Translations under genes and position numbers: made by a program
Part shown: positions 12,649-23,075 of the stretch, one piece after another
Layout of the letters: each line of letters opens with the position of its first letter
How positions within the stretch are numbered: the first letter of the stretch is position 1
Assembly (NCBI GenBank): GCA_903906055.1
Contig: CAIVIS010000134.1
Coordinates: 1 to 32,022 of the forward strand
Length of the DNA: 32,022 nucleotides
Direction: 5' to 3'
From: an uncultured Acidimicrobiaceae bacterium
GTDB taxonomy: Bacteria > Actinomycetota > Acidimicrobiia > Acidimicrobiales > RAAP-2
Notes under the pieces: model-generated
What the model was told of the DNA's origin: nothing
Databases searched by the model: none
What the model saw: only the letters and a program-made list of their open reading frames with translations

Positions 12649-13641
12649 TCAGCCCCGGAAGGTGGCGGCCGAGCCGGCTGAGCTGACCAGTGCGCAGAAC
12701 ATGGTGCTGGCACAGCTGATGTCGGCGGCCGACAGCATCCCGTCGTGCAGTACGGGCACGGACGGCTCCCAGACACCGGAGTGCCACGTGGCTACAGATC
12801 CGTCGGACCGAGCCACCATGCAGATCGAGGCGCTCGGGCACGACACGGAGTAGGTCAGGGCCCCGGCATCAGACAGAGGAAGGGCCGCTTTCCAACTGGA
12901 CCCGTCGAACACGAGGGCATGACCGGTCAGGTCGGCAGCCATGCAGAACGTCGGGGTCGGGCAGGAGACCGAGTGGAGCAGCGACTGGCCCGGCGAGGCC
13001 TGGCGAGCCCACGCCCGGCCGTTGTAGGTGGCGATGTTGCCGGTTGCGGATACCACCACACAGAACTGAGGAGTGGCGCACGAGATGTTCTGGACCGGCT
13101 TGGCCGCAGTGCCCTGATCCACCACGGCATCGTGGCCCCAGGTAGTGCCGTCCCACACGCTGACCACCCCGGCGGTGTTGACCGAGACGCAGAAGGTCGA
13201 GGACACGCACGACACCTGGTACTGCCCACCGGTGGGCCCGCTGGGGGCCGGTCCGACAGCCACCGGTGCTGACCAGGTGTGGCCGTCGAAGGTCACCGCC
13301 TCCTGACTCGAGAGCGCCACGCAGAACGTGGGTGAGGTACACGACACCGAGTTGAATGCTCCGTCAGGTGTGGCGCTAGCCGGAGCCGACCAGGTGGTGC
13401 CGTTCCACTCGAGGGCGTTGCCGCCACCGTCGACGGCGGCACAGAATGTCGACGTCGGGCACGAGACCCCGTACATGGCGGTGCTGGCCTGTCCCGAAGG
13501 CTCAGGGTGGACCGCAGCGGACCACGTTCCGGTGACCGCATTGGTGGTCGGGGTCGAACTCCCACAGGCGACCAGGGTGAGCACGAGGGCGAGCGCGGCG
13601 ACAAATGCGGCCACCATGTGGGCCGGGTGGCGTCGGAGCAT
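12649..13641 (-). CDS. Secreted lipoprotein with seven SC-x5-C repeats, probable beta-propeller
   Basis: A protein of unknown function, 330 residues from the preferred start. MLRRHPAHMVAAFVAALALV, followed by LTLVAC-GSS, is a lipoprotein signal peptide with lipobox LVAC. After it come seven repeats of about 40-45 residues of the form (S/I)SC-x5-C...G..ATF(N/D)G..W, for example VSCPTSTFCAAVDGGGNAL and VSCPTPTFCMAADLTGHAL. Each repeat has a cysteine pair seven residues apart, well placed for one disulfide per blade. The last repeat lacks its final W strand, whereas the N-terminus begins with an extra TGTWSAAV strand, as expected for propeller closure. Start ATG at 13641 is preferred (GAGGACGAGGACAG upstream, typical signal-peptide length); ATG 13683 is the alternative. 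It is convergent with clpB. Confidence 0.7.
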   Translation of the reverse strand: MLRRHPAHMVAAFVAALALVLTLVACGSSTPTTNAVTGTWSAAVHPEPSGQASTAMYGVSCPTSTFCAAVDGGGNALEWNGTTWSAPASATPDGAFNSVSCTSPTFCVALSSQEAVTFDGHTWSAPVAVGPAPSGPTGGQYQVSCVSSTFCVSVNTAGVVSVWDGTTWGHDAVVDQGTAAKPVQNISCATPQFCVVVSATGNIATYNGRAWARQASPGQSLLHSVSCPTPTFCMAADLTGHALVFDGSSWKAALPLSDAGALTYSVSCPSASICMVARSDGSVATWHSGVWEPSVPVLHDGMLSAADISCASTMFCALVSSAGSAATFRG

Positions 13642-15454
<1,813 letters not shown>

Positions 15455-15475
15455 GCCGCACCGCCCGATGACCGG

Positions 15476-15500
15476 TGGGGCAGGAGCTGGCTCCACCCCA
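15476..15500 (+). terminator. Hairpin after purA
   Basis: TGGGG-ca-GGAG-ctgg-CTCC-a-CCCCA forms a nine-pair stem with a small internal loop, 22 bases after the purA stop. There is no U-tract. It probably ends the purA transcript before purB. Confidence 0.5.
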
Positions 15501-15595
15501 TCCGACGAACCTGTTCGTACCGTATGGATAGCGGGCGGCGTCGGCCGTGAGCGCGCACTGGCTATCGACACCACCCTGAAAGCAGAGGCTTAACA

Positions 15596-16902
<1,307 letters not shown>

Positions 16903-16906
<4 letters not shown>

Positions 16907-17799
16907 CACCATCCCCCCTGCCCCTGCTGTCGTCCGGCAAGGTCCGCGAGCTGTACGACGCCGGAGACGGACGACTCTTGATGGTCGCCTCTGATCGGAT
17001 CTCAGCGTTCGATGTGATCATGGAAGAGCCCATCCCCGACAAGGGCCGGGTACTGACGGCCATGACGGCGGCGTGGTTGGAAGAGTTGTCCGACCTTGCC
17101 CCCAACCACCTGATCAGCGCCGACACCGCCGACTTCCCTGAAGGGGCGGCCGAACTTCCGGGCGGGTTGGCCTATCTGGCCGGCCGGTCGATGCTGGTGA
17201 AGCGGGCAGACATGCTCGACATCGAGTGCATCGTGCGCGGGTACCTGGCCGGCTCGGCCTACAAGGAGTACCAGGGCGAGGGCACGGTCCACGGCATGGC
17301 CATGCCGACCGGTCTGCTGCATGCCGAGGCACTGCCTGAGCCGATCTTCACCCCCTCCACCAAGGCCGTCGAGGGACACGATCTCAACATCGGTATGGCC
17401 GAGGCCATCGACCTGGTCGGCAAGGAGGCCGCCGAGGCCGCTGCCGAGCTGTGTCTGGCTGCCTACTCTCGGGCGGCCGCCCGAGCTGAGGAGCAGGGCA
17501 TCGTGATCTGCGACACCAAGTTCGAACTCGGGTACATCGACGGCGAACTGGCCCTGTGCGACGAGGTACTGACCCCGGACTCCTCCCGGTTCTGGCCGGC
17601 CGACGACTGCGCCCCGGGTACCAATCCGCCGTCGTTCGACAAGCAGCCCCTGCGCGACTGGCTCGAGGCCCAGCCCTGGGACAAGCAGGCCCCGCCACCG
17701 GCCCTGCCGGGCGAGATCGTGGAGGCCACATCGGTCCGCTACGTAGCCGCCTATGAGCGTGTCTGCGGCCGGTCGCTGGCTGACTGGTACGGTGCCTGA
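16903..17799 (+). CDS. purC: SAICAR synthetase
   Basis: Phosphoribosylaminoimidazole-succinocarboxamide synthase, 298 residues. It condenses CAIR with aspartate using ATP. SSGKVRELYDAGDGRLLMVA is the nucleotide-binding start, and SDRISAFDVIMEEPIPDKG is the family signature. ECIVRGYLAGSAYKEY and ICDTKFELGYIDG are further catalytic or ligand motifs. The length is that of the longer actinobacterial/yeast-like form. The start overlaps the purB stop, and purS follows after two bases. Its substrate CAIR requires PurE/PurK, which are not in the window. Confidence 0.96.
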
Positions 17800-17801
17800 C
17801 C

Positions 17802-18065
17802 ATGGCCCCTTCCCAGCAATTTTCGGTGCAGGTCGAGGTACTCCTGCGTGACGGCATCGCCGATCCTCAAGGAGCCACCATCGAGCGGGCGCTGCCCGCC
17901 CTCGGACTCACCGGTGTCACCGGCGTTCGAGCCGGCAAGTCGTTCCGGTTCGATATAGCCGCGGCCGACGAGGCCGATGCGCTGGCTCAGGCCACCGTGG
18001 TGGCCGACCGTCTGCTGGCCAATCCGGTGATCGAGGAGTCCGTAGTCACGGTCCGGCCCGCCTGA
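17802..18065 (+). CDS. purS: FGAM synthetase subunit PurS
   Basis: An 87-residue small subunit of the formylglycinamide ribonucleotide amidotransferase (PurS-PurQ-PurL). PurS bridges the glutaminase and synthetase subunits and helps ammonia transfer. FSVQVEVLLRDGIADPQGATIERAL is the conserved start, and GVTGVRAGKSFRFDIAA and ADRLLANPVIEESVV follow. It starts two bases after purC and its stop overlaps the purQ ATG by one base (TGATG). Confidence 0.93.
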   Translation: MAPSQQFSVQVEVLLRDGIADPQGATIERALPALGLTGVTGVRAGKSFRFDIAAADEADALAQATVVADRLLANPVIEESVVTVRPA

Positions 18066-18748
18066 TGGCGCCCCGTATCGGTGTCGTGCTCTTTCCGGGG
18101 ACGAACTGCGAGCACGATGCCGTCCATGCCGTAGAACGGCTGGGTGGTGACGCTGAGCTGGTGTGGCACGGAGCAACTTCGCTGGGCGCCTATGACGGGC
18201 TGATCCTGCCCGGCGGGTTCGCCCACGGCGACTATCTGCGCCCTGGTGCCATCGCCCGGTTCTCCCCGGTCATGGAGGCGGTCGCTGGCTACGCCGCCGC
18301 TGGCGGGCCGGTGGTGGGGATCTGCAACGGGTTCCAGGTGCTGACCGAGGCTGGGCTGCTGCCGGGGGCGCTCCAGAAGAACCGTGGATTGAGGTTCTTG
18401 TGCACCACGGTGACCATCCGTGTCGAGTCCGGCCGCACCTCCCTCACCGACGGAGTGGAGGTCGGTACCGAGCTGTCCATCCCGATCAACCACTTCGAGG
18501 GCAACTACACCTGTGATGCCGACACACTGGCCGAGTTGCGCGGTGAGGATCGGGTGGTGCTGCGCTACGTCGACAACCCCAACGGTTCGGTCGACGATAT
18601 CGCTGGGGTCTGCAATGCCGGCCGCAACGTGGTCGGGCTCATGCCGCACCCCGAGCGAGCCGTAGACGCACTGCTCGGTTCGCTGGATGGGACCGTTCTG
18701 CTCGGTGCGCTCCTGCGCAGTGCCGGCGCGACGACGCCCGCCACCTGA
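18065..18748 (+). CDS. purQ: FGAM synthetase glutaminase subunit PurQ
   Basis: A 227-residue class I glutamine amidotransferase that feeds ammonia to PurL. The N-terminal [17 protein letters not shown] is typical. [21 protein letters not shown] contains the catalytic cysteine nucleophile, and [13 protein letters not shown] carries the His-Glu pair of the triad. It is the last gene of the purB-C-S-Q operon; a hairpin overlaps its last codons. Its partner purL is 0.9 kb downstream, separated by an oppositely oriented gene. Confidence 0.96.
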   Translation: MAPRIGVVLFPGTNCEHDAVHAVERLGGDAELVWHGATSLGAYDGLILPGGFAHGDYLRPGAIARFSPVMEAVAGYAAAGGPVVGICNGFQVLTEAGLLPGALQKNRGLRFLCTTVTIRVESGRTSLTDGVEVGTELSIPINHFEGNYTCDADTLAELRGEDRVVLRYVDNPNGSVDDIAGVCNAGRNVVGLMPHPERAVDALLGSLDGTVLLGALLRSAGATTPAT

Positions 18749-18787
18749 GTGACGGGCGTCGCTCGCAACTTTGCCGGTTAGGCCGGC
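18732..18787 (+). terminator. Hairpins at the end of purQ
   Basis: CGACGCCCG (18732-18740) and CGGGCGTCG (18753-18761) are perfect nine-base arms around the purQ stop. A second hairpin, GCCGG-TTAGG-CCGGC, lies at 18773-18787. With the palindrome GGGCCTAGGCCC (18802-18813) over the stop of the convergent gene, they probably form a bidirectional terminator. Confidence 0.55.
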
Positions 18788-18805
18788 TGTATCAAGTCAG
18801 TGGGC

Positions 18806-19237
18806 CTAGGCCCGGGTACGGGCGATCTTGGCCTGGGAGAGCACGGCGGCACTGACGCCGACGGTCCGCCACGAAGAGTACGAGATCCCCTTGCGCTCGC
18901 CGTACTGGCGAGCAACCTTGGTGAAGTTCTTCTCCAAGGCGGGCATGTCGAACACGTCGCCGCTCTGGGCCAACTCGGCCTGGAGGTCCTTCTTCTCCTC
19001 GACCAGGTGCAACTTGTCGAGCGGAGCGGCCTCGGGCAACTGGGACTCGATGGTGGCCAGCCGCTTGCGGATGCTTTCCGGGGTGCGCTTACGTCCCCGG
19101 CGGGGCTTGGTCGACTCGAGTGCTTCGAGGTACTGGCGAACGATACGTCCCTCTTCGCGTCCCTTGGCCAGCGCCGCCTTATGCTCGGCGGACATTGGGG
19201 TCTTCTTGCGGGACTTTGTGGCAGTGGCAGCGGCCAT
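18806..19237 (-). CDS. Conserved basic hypothetical protein
   Basis: A 143-residue protein of unknown function. I recognise the general type from actinobacterial genomes but cannot name a characterised member. The N-terminus is Lys/Arg/Ala-rich (MAAATATKSRKKTPMSAEHK) and includes an AT-hook-like PRRGRKRTPESIRKRL. A coiled-coil stretch follows (LDKLHLVEEKKDLQAELAQ), then a C-terminal KVARQYGERKGISYSSWRTVGV. Charge and layout suggest nucleic-acid binding, which is inference. Start ATG at 19237 has GGGAG 10 bases upstream. It lies between purQ (convergent) and purL (divergent), next to an AT-richer intergenic region. Confidence 0.7.
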   Translation of the reverse strand: MAAATATKSRKKTPMSAEHKAALAKGREEGRIVRQYLEALESTKPRRGRKRTPESIRKRLATIESQLPEAAPLDKLHLVEEKKDLQAELAQSGDVFDMPALEKNFTKVARQYGERKGISYSSWRTVGVSAAVLSQAKIARTRA

Positions 19238-19649
19238 GTGATTACTACTCCCGTGTGAGTTGGCGACTATTGAAGGTAATAATGCATATTACAGGAAGAT
19301 TCATCTTCGTCAAACACACCACGTCGGTCACCTGGGACGAGATACATGCTCAGTAAATTGTTGAAGCAACACCGGTTGCACCGTTCGCTGTAACTATCGA
19401 AAATGCGACTTGATATTGCGACCAATGGCCCTATCGCCATCGACCCTCAATGTTCGTTCCTCTGCCAAATGCTCATACGGGAACATTTCGATGCGGACAA
19501 CATTGCAGATGCAATTGCCCATGCCACTGGTCGAACCGCATCGCCGAGTCATCGCGTGCGACTCACTGGGCCCGGACGCCGGCCAGAGGAGCAGACCAGT
19601 AACAGTCCAGGCTCCAGGGGACGAGTCGGGGCCGTATACGATTCGGGCC
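19238..19649. other. AT-richer intergenic region before purL
   Basis: This 412-base gap between two divergent genes is clearly less GC-rich than the surroundings, especially 19255-19420 (for example AATAATGCATATTA near 19279-19292). It holds no confident gene. A plus ORF 19403-19732 starts MRLDIATNGPIAIDPQCSFL and overlaps the purL start; its third codon positions are about half A/T, unlike native genes. An 80-residue in-frame extension of purL also runs through it but resembles no PurL N-terminus. Confidence 0.5.
19637..19642 (+). promoter_or_regulatory. Leaderless-type -10 box of purL
   Basis: TACGAT, within TATACGAT, ends seven bases before the purL ATG at 19650; there is no Shine-Dalgarno. 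This supports the chosen start. Confidence 0.5.
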
Positions 19650-21962
19650 ATGGACCCGACCGGACATGCACAGGCCGACCTGGTGACCGAGACAGGGGTT
19701 CCGCTGCACCGAGCGCTCGGGCTGACCGATGACGAGCGCGACGAGGTCGTGGGGATCCTGGGACGCAGCCCCAACCACTTGGAGTTGGCCCTGTTCGCTG
19801 TCATGTGGAGCGAGCACTGCTCCTACAAGTCTTCACGGGTGCACTTGAAGCGCCTGCCTACCGAGGCACCCCACGTGCTGGTCGGCCCAGGCGAGAACGC
19901 CGGAGTGATCGACGCCGGTGACGGCATTGCCGTTGCCATCCGCATCGAGTCCCACAACCATCCTTCCGCCATCGAGCCCTACCAGGGCGCGGCCACCGGG
20001 GTGGGCGGCATCCTGCGCGACATCTTCACCATGGGTGCACGGCCCATCGCCGTGATGGACCCGCTCTTCTTCGGAGACCCGACCGAGGCCCGCCAGCAGT
20101 GGCTCATCGAGGGTGTGGTGGCCGGCATCTCCGGCTATGGCAACTCGGTCGGCGTTCCGACCATCGGCGGCGAGCTCACCTTCGACCCCTGTTATGCGCA
20201 GAATCCATTGGTCAACGTGCTGTGCATGGGAGTCCTGCCTACCGAGCGCCTCGTCCTGGGCCAGGCCTCGGGTCCGGGCAACCTGGCCGTGCTGCTCGGC
20301 TCGGCCACCGGAAGGGACGGCATCGGCGGAGTCAGTGTGCTGGCCTCGGCCGGTTTCGGTGGTGGCGACGAAGCCGAAGAGGCCGCCAAGCGGCCGAGCG
20401 TGCAGGTGGGTGATCCCTACGAAGAGAAGCGCCTGATCGAAGCCTGCCTGGAGCTGCTCGACGCCAAGCTGGTCGTCGGAATCCAGGACCTGGGCGGCGC
20501 TGGCCTGGTCTGTGCCACCAGTGAGACTGCAGCCCGGGGCGGGGTGGGGATGGACGTGGATGTGTCCGCCGTCCCCCGCCGCGAGCCGGGCATGGCCGAC
20601 TACGAGGTCATGACCTCCGAGAGCCAGGAGCGCATGCTGGCTATCGTCACCCCGGCCGACCTGCCCCGGGTGCAAGAGTTGTGTGCCAAGTGGGAGGTCC
20701 GGGCCGCGGTGGTGGGCCGGGTCACCGAGGCGCCTGACGGCGCCCCCGGTCGGCTGCGCATCCTCGACGGCTTTGACGGACCAGTACTCGGTGACGTCCC
20801 AGCGGTCGCCCTCAGTGAAGATGCCCCGCTCTACCATCGGCCCCTGGCCCGTCCGGCCGACCAGGATGCCCGACTGGCCGACGACCCTGGAGCGCTGCCC
20901 GCTCCCCGCGACTGCGGACAGGACCTGCTGGCCATGCTGGCCGACCCGACGTGGGTCTACCGCCAGTACGATCACCAGCTCTTCCTCAACACCGTCGAGG
21001 GCCCCGGTGGGGACAGTGCCGTCCTTCGGTTGGCTGCACCCGGTCTGCCTGAATCCGAACGCGGCCTGGCCCTCACCACCGACTCCAACCCGACGTGGTG
21101 CGCCCTCGACCCTCGGGCCGGTACCGCCGCCACCGTGGCCGAGGCTGCCCTCAACCTGGCGTGCTCGGGGGCGACGCCCAAGGCGGTGGTGAACTGTCTC
21201 AACTTCGGCAACCCCGAACACCCCGAGGTCATGTGGCAGCTGTCCGAGGCCATCGACGGGATGTCGGAAGCCTGCCTGGCCCTGGGTCTGCCGGTCATCG
21301 GCGGCAACGTCAGCCTCTACAACGAAAGCTTCGGCCGGGACATCGATCCCACACCGGTCATCGGCGGACTGGGAGTCATCGATCACCTGGCCGCCCGTCC
21401 TCCCGGGGTCACCCTGGTCGAGGGAGGGACGCTGGTGCTTCTCGACGGCAGCGGCACCTCTACTTCTGGCGGCACGCGGCCGTCGCTGGCCGGGTCGCGG
21501 TGGGCCGTGCAGCTCCGGAACCACCGCAACGGCACCCTGCCTCCCCTCGACCTGGTCGGCCATGGACGCCTGGTTGACCTGGTGGCCGCTCTGGTGGCCG
21601 AGGGCGTAGCCGGTGGTGACACCCTGGTGGACGGGATCCACGATGTATCCGGTGGTGGCATCGGTGTGGCCCTGGCCGAGTTGGCCGTCCGCTCCGACAT
21701 CGGGGTGCAGGTGGCAGGAGTAGCCGACCACCACGAACTATTCACCGAGGCCCCCTCGCGAGTGGTGGTCTGCACTACCCGCAGTGCCGAGTTGCTCGAG
21801 CGAGCGGCCGATGCCGGTGTCGGGTTCCGGGTGCTGGGCACCGCAGGGGGCCGCCGGATCGTCATCGACGCACTGGTCGACCTCGACCTCGATGAAGTGG
21901 CCGCAGGCTGGCGCACCCGCCTGCCTGATCTCCTCGACGGTCTGGCACCGGCCGCCAACTGA
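19650..21962 (+). CDS. purL: FGAM synthetase large subunit PurL (short type)
   Basis: A 770-residue ATP-dependent synthetase that converts FGAR to FGAM using ammonia from PurQ. The short form that needs PurS is confirmed by length and by purS upstream. ALFAVMWSEHCSYKSS carries the catalytic His region, and IRIESHNHPSAIEPYQGAAT with GGILRDIFTMGARPIA are signature motifs. NCLNFGNPEHPEV and GLPVIGGNVSLYNES belong to the second AIRS-like half. ATG at 19650 is preferred over the track start because homologous sequence begins there (ETGVPLHRALGLTDDE) and a -10-like box lies seven bases upstream. The stop codon is tandemly duplicated in frame. Confidence 0.95.
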   Translation: MDPTGHAQADLVTETGVPLHRALGLTDDERDEVVGILGRSPNHLELALFAVMWSEHCSYKSSRVHLKRLPTEAPHVLVGPGENAGVIDAGDGIAVAIRIESHNHPSAIEPYQGAATGVGGILRDIFTMGARPIAVMDPLFFGDPTEARQQWLIEGVVAGISGYGNSVGVPTIGGELTFDPCYAQNPLVNVLCMGVLPTERLVLGQASGPGNLAVLLGSATGRDGIGGVSVLASAGFGGGDEAEEAAKRPSVQVGDPYEEKRLIEACLELLDAKLVVGIQDLGGAGLVCATSETAARGGVGMDVDVSAVPRREPGMADYEVMTSESQERMLAIVTPADLPRVQELCAKWEVRAAVVGRVTEAPDGAPGRLRILDGFDGPVLGDVPAVALSEDAPLYHRPLARPADQDARLADDPGALPAPRDCGQDLLAMLADPTWVYRQYDHQLFLNTVEGPGGDSAVLRLAAPGLPESERGLALTTDSNPTWCALDPRAGTAATVAEAALNLACSGATPKAVVNCLNFGNPEHPEVMWQLSEAIDGMSEACLALGLPVIGGNVSLYNESFGRDIDPTPVIGGLGVIDHLAARPPGVTLVEGGTLVLLDGSGTSTSGGTRPSLAGSRWAVQLRNHRNGTLPPLDLVGHGRLVDLVAALVAEGVAGGDTLVDGIHDVSGGGIGVALAELAVRSDIGVQVAGVADHHELFTEAPSRVVVCTTRSAELLERAADAGVGFRVLGTAGGRRIVIDALVDLDLDEVAAGWRTRLPDLLDGLAPAAN

Positions 21963-22031
21963 ACCAACTGAGGAGCCGGCCTCGTCAGGCAGTGGCGACT
22001 AGTCAGGCAGTGGCGACTAGTCAGGCAGTGG
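21955..22031. repeat. Repeats reiterating stop codons between purL and PHP gene
   Basis: CCAACTGA(A/G) occurs twice at the purL end (21955-21972) and places a second in-frame TGA nine bases after the first. Next, GTCAGGCAGTGGCGACTA is present as two perfect 18-bp copies (21984-22019) plus 12 bases of a third. On the minus strand this gives three in-frame TGA stops for the PHP gene, spaced 18 bases apart. Confidence 0.9.
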
Positions 22032-22869
22032 ACCGGGCCGCCTCGAGCGCGTCGAGCAGTTTGTCGGGAACCTTCAGGTCACCGGTCCCCGAGCCGACAG
22101 CCAGGCCGGGCTTGAAGGTGCCGTGGAAGTCCGAGCCCCCGGTGATCACCAGGCCGAACCGGCGGGCCAGGTTGCCCAAGTCGGTGCGCTGTCGCTTGGA
22201 GTAGCCGCCGTAGACAGCCTCCAGGCCTCCTAAACCGGCCTCGGCCATCTGCTGGACCTCGGCGGCGAGGGCGTCGCCTTCGAGGCCGATCGTGTACGGG
22301 TGGGCCAGTACGGCGACACCCCCCGAGTCGCGGGCCAGCCCAGCCACATCGGCCACCGTGAGGCGTCCCTTGGGGATATAGGCCTTGCCGCCGTTGCCGA
22401 GGTAGTCGGTGAACGCCTCGTTGATGGAGGACACGGCACCGATGTCGACCATGACCTGGGCGAAGTGGGGCCGCCCGACGCCCTCGCCCGTGCCAGCATG
22501 TGCCGCCGCCGCCTCGACGGTCACGTCAAGACCAAGCTGCTGCAGACGCTCGGCCAGGGCGGTATTGCGGTTCCGCCGGTCATCGCGCAAGTGGGCCAGC
22601 TCGATGCCGAGCGGACTGTCCGGGTCTTCCACGAAGTAGACCAGCACATGGACACCACCACCGGCGATCGGCACGCACGAGACCTCGCACCCGGGGATCA
22701 GGCGGATGCCCAGTTGGTCGGCCCGCACTCTGGCCCGAGCCAGGCCGGCCAGCGTGTCGTGGTCGGTCAAGGCCACTGCGCTGCAGCCGACCTCGTGGGC
22801 CAGCTCGACGATCCGCTCGGGCGGATCGGTCCCGTCGGACAGGTCGGAGTGGGTATGGAGATCGATCAC
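22021..22869 (-). CDS. PHP-domain phosphoesterase (YciV/TrpH-like)
   Basis: A 282-residue metal-dependent phosphoesterase of the PHP family. Characterised relatives are 3',5'-nucleoside bisphosphate phosphatases and RNase AM. The metal-binding motifs are all visible: DLHTHSDLSDGT at the N-terminus, ALTDHDTLAG, IPGCEVSC, an internal insertion with GVGRPHFAQVMV, AVLAHPYTIG, and ITGGSDFHGT near the C-terminus. GTG at 22869 is preferred to the longer ORF because the family begins at this motif and TAGCGT ends seven bases upstream (leaderless style). It is divergent from purF and convergent with purL. A housekeeping role in pAp or nucleotide turnover is plausible from the family, not shown. Confidence 0.85.
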   Translation of the reverse strand: MIDLHTHSDLSDGTDPPERIVELAHEVGCSAVALTDHDTLAGLARARVRADQLGIRLIPGCEVSCVPIAGGGVHVLVYFVEDPDSPLGIELAHLRDDRRNRNTALAERLQQLGLDVTVEAAAAHAGTGEGVGRPHFAQVMVDIGAVSSINEAFTDYLGNGGKAYIPKGRLTVADVAGLARDSGGVAVLAHPYTIGLEGDALAAEVQQMAEAGLGGLEAVYGGYSKRQRTDLGNLARRFGLVITGGSDFHGTFKPGLAVGSGTGDLKVPDKLLDALEAARSTA

Positions 22870-22876
22870 AGATGCG

Positions 22877-22882
22877 ACGCTA
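22877..22882 (-). promoter_or_regulatory. Leaderless-type -10 box of PHP gene
   Basis: On the minus strand TAGCGT ends seven bases before the GTG at 22869; no Shine-Dalgarno is visible. Confidence 0.45.
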
Positions 22883-22936
22883 CTGCTCGGGTGTGACCCT
22901 TGGTCGAGGGCAGTACCTGTTGGGAGTAGTACTCGG

Positions 22937-22976
22937 CAGACGTTCTGGGCAGACGTCTGGTCCGTGGCGCTAGAGT
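22937..22976 (+). promoter_or_regulatory. purF promoter with direct repeats
   Basis: TAGAGT (22971-22976) is a -10-like box six bases before the GTG of the leader ORF. Upstream, CAGACGTTCTGG (22937-22948) and CAGACGTCTGG (22950-22960) are near-identical direct repeats. The second contains the palindrome AGACGTCT and occupies the -35 to -15 zone. This could be an operator for purF and/or the divergent PHP gene. Confidence 0.4.
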
Positions 22977-22982
22977 GAATTC

Positions 22983-23075
22983 GTGGCCAGGAACACAGCG
23001 GTCTCAGCCCTGTCCGGTCCATCCGACCTCCCGTCCGTCCGACTACCCCTGGTGTGTAGGGTGATCAACCGATGA
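22983..23075 (+). CDS. Putative leaderless leader peptide of purF (30 codons)
   Basis: A GTG six bases after a TAGAGT box opens a 30-codon frame (MARNTAVSALSGPSDLPSVR...VINR). Its TGA at 23073-23075 overlaps the purF ATG at 23072 (ATGATGG). It is too short for the ORF track and has no similarity I recognise. The arrangement suggests a leaderless upstream ORF coupled to purF translation. The purF ribosome site GGTGATC (23060-23066) lies within its last codons. It could instead be untranslated 5' leader, with transcription starting a few bases further downstream. Confidence 0.45.
   Translation: MARNTAVSALSGPSDLPSVRLPLVCRVINR

Noticed and set aside
19410-19649. 80-residue N-terminal extension of PurL
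   Set aside because: It does not resemble PurL, lies in AT-richer DNA, and the ATG at 19650 has a better-placed -10 box and family-like N-terminus.
19833-21734. Minus-strand ORF (633 aa) opposite purL
   Set aside because: Antisense shadow of purL without recognisable motifs.
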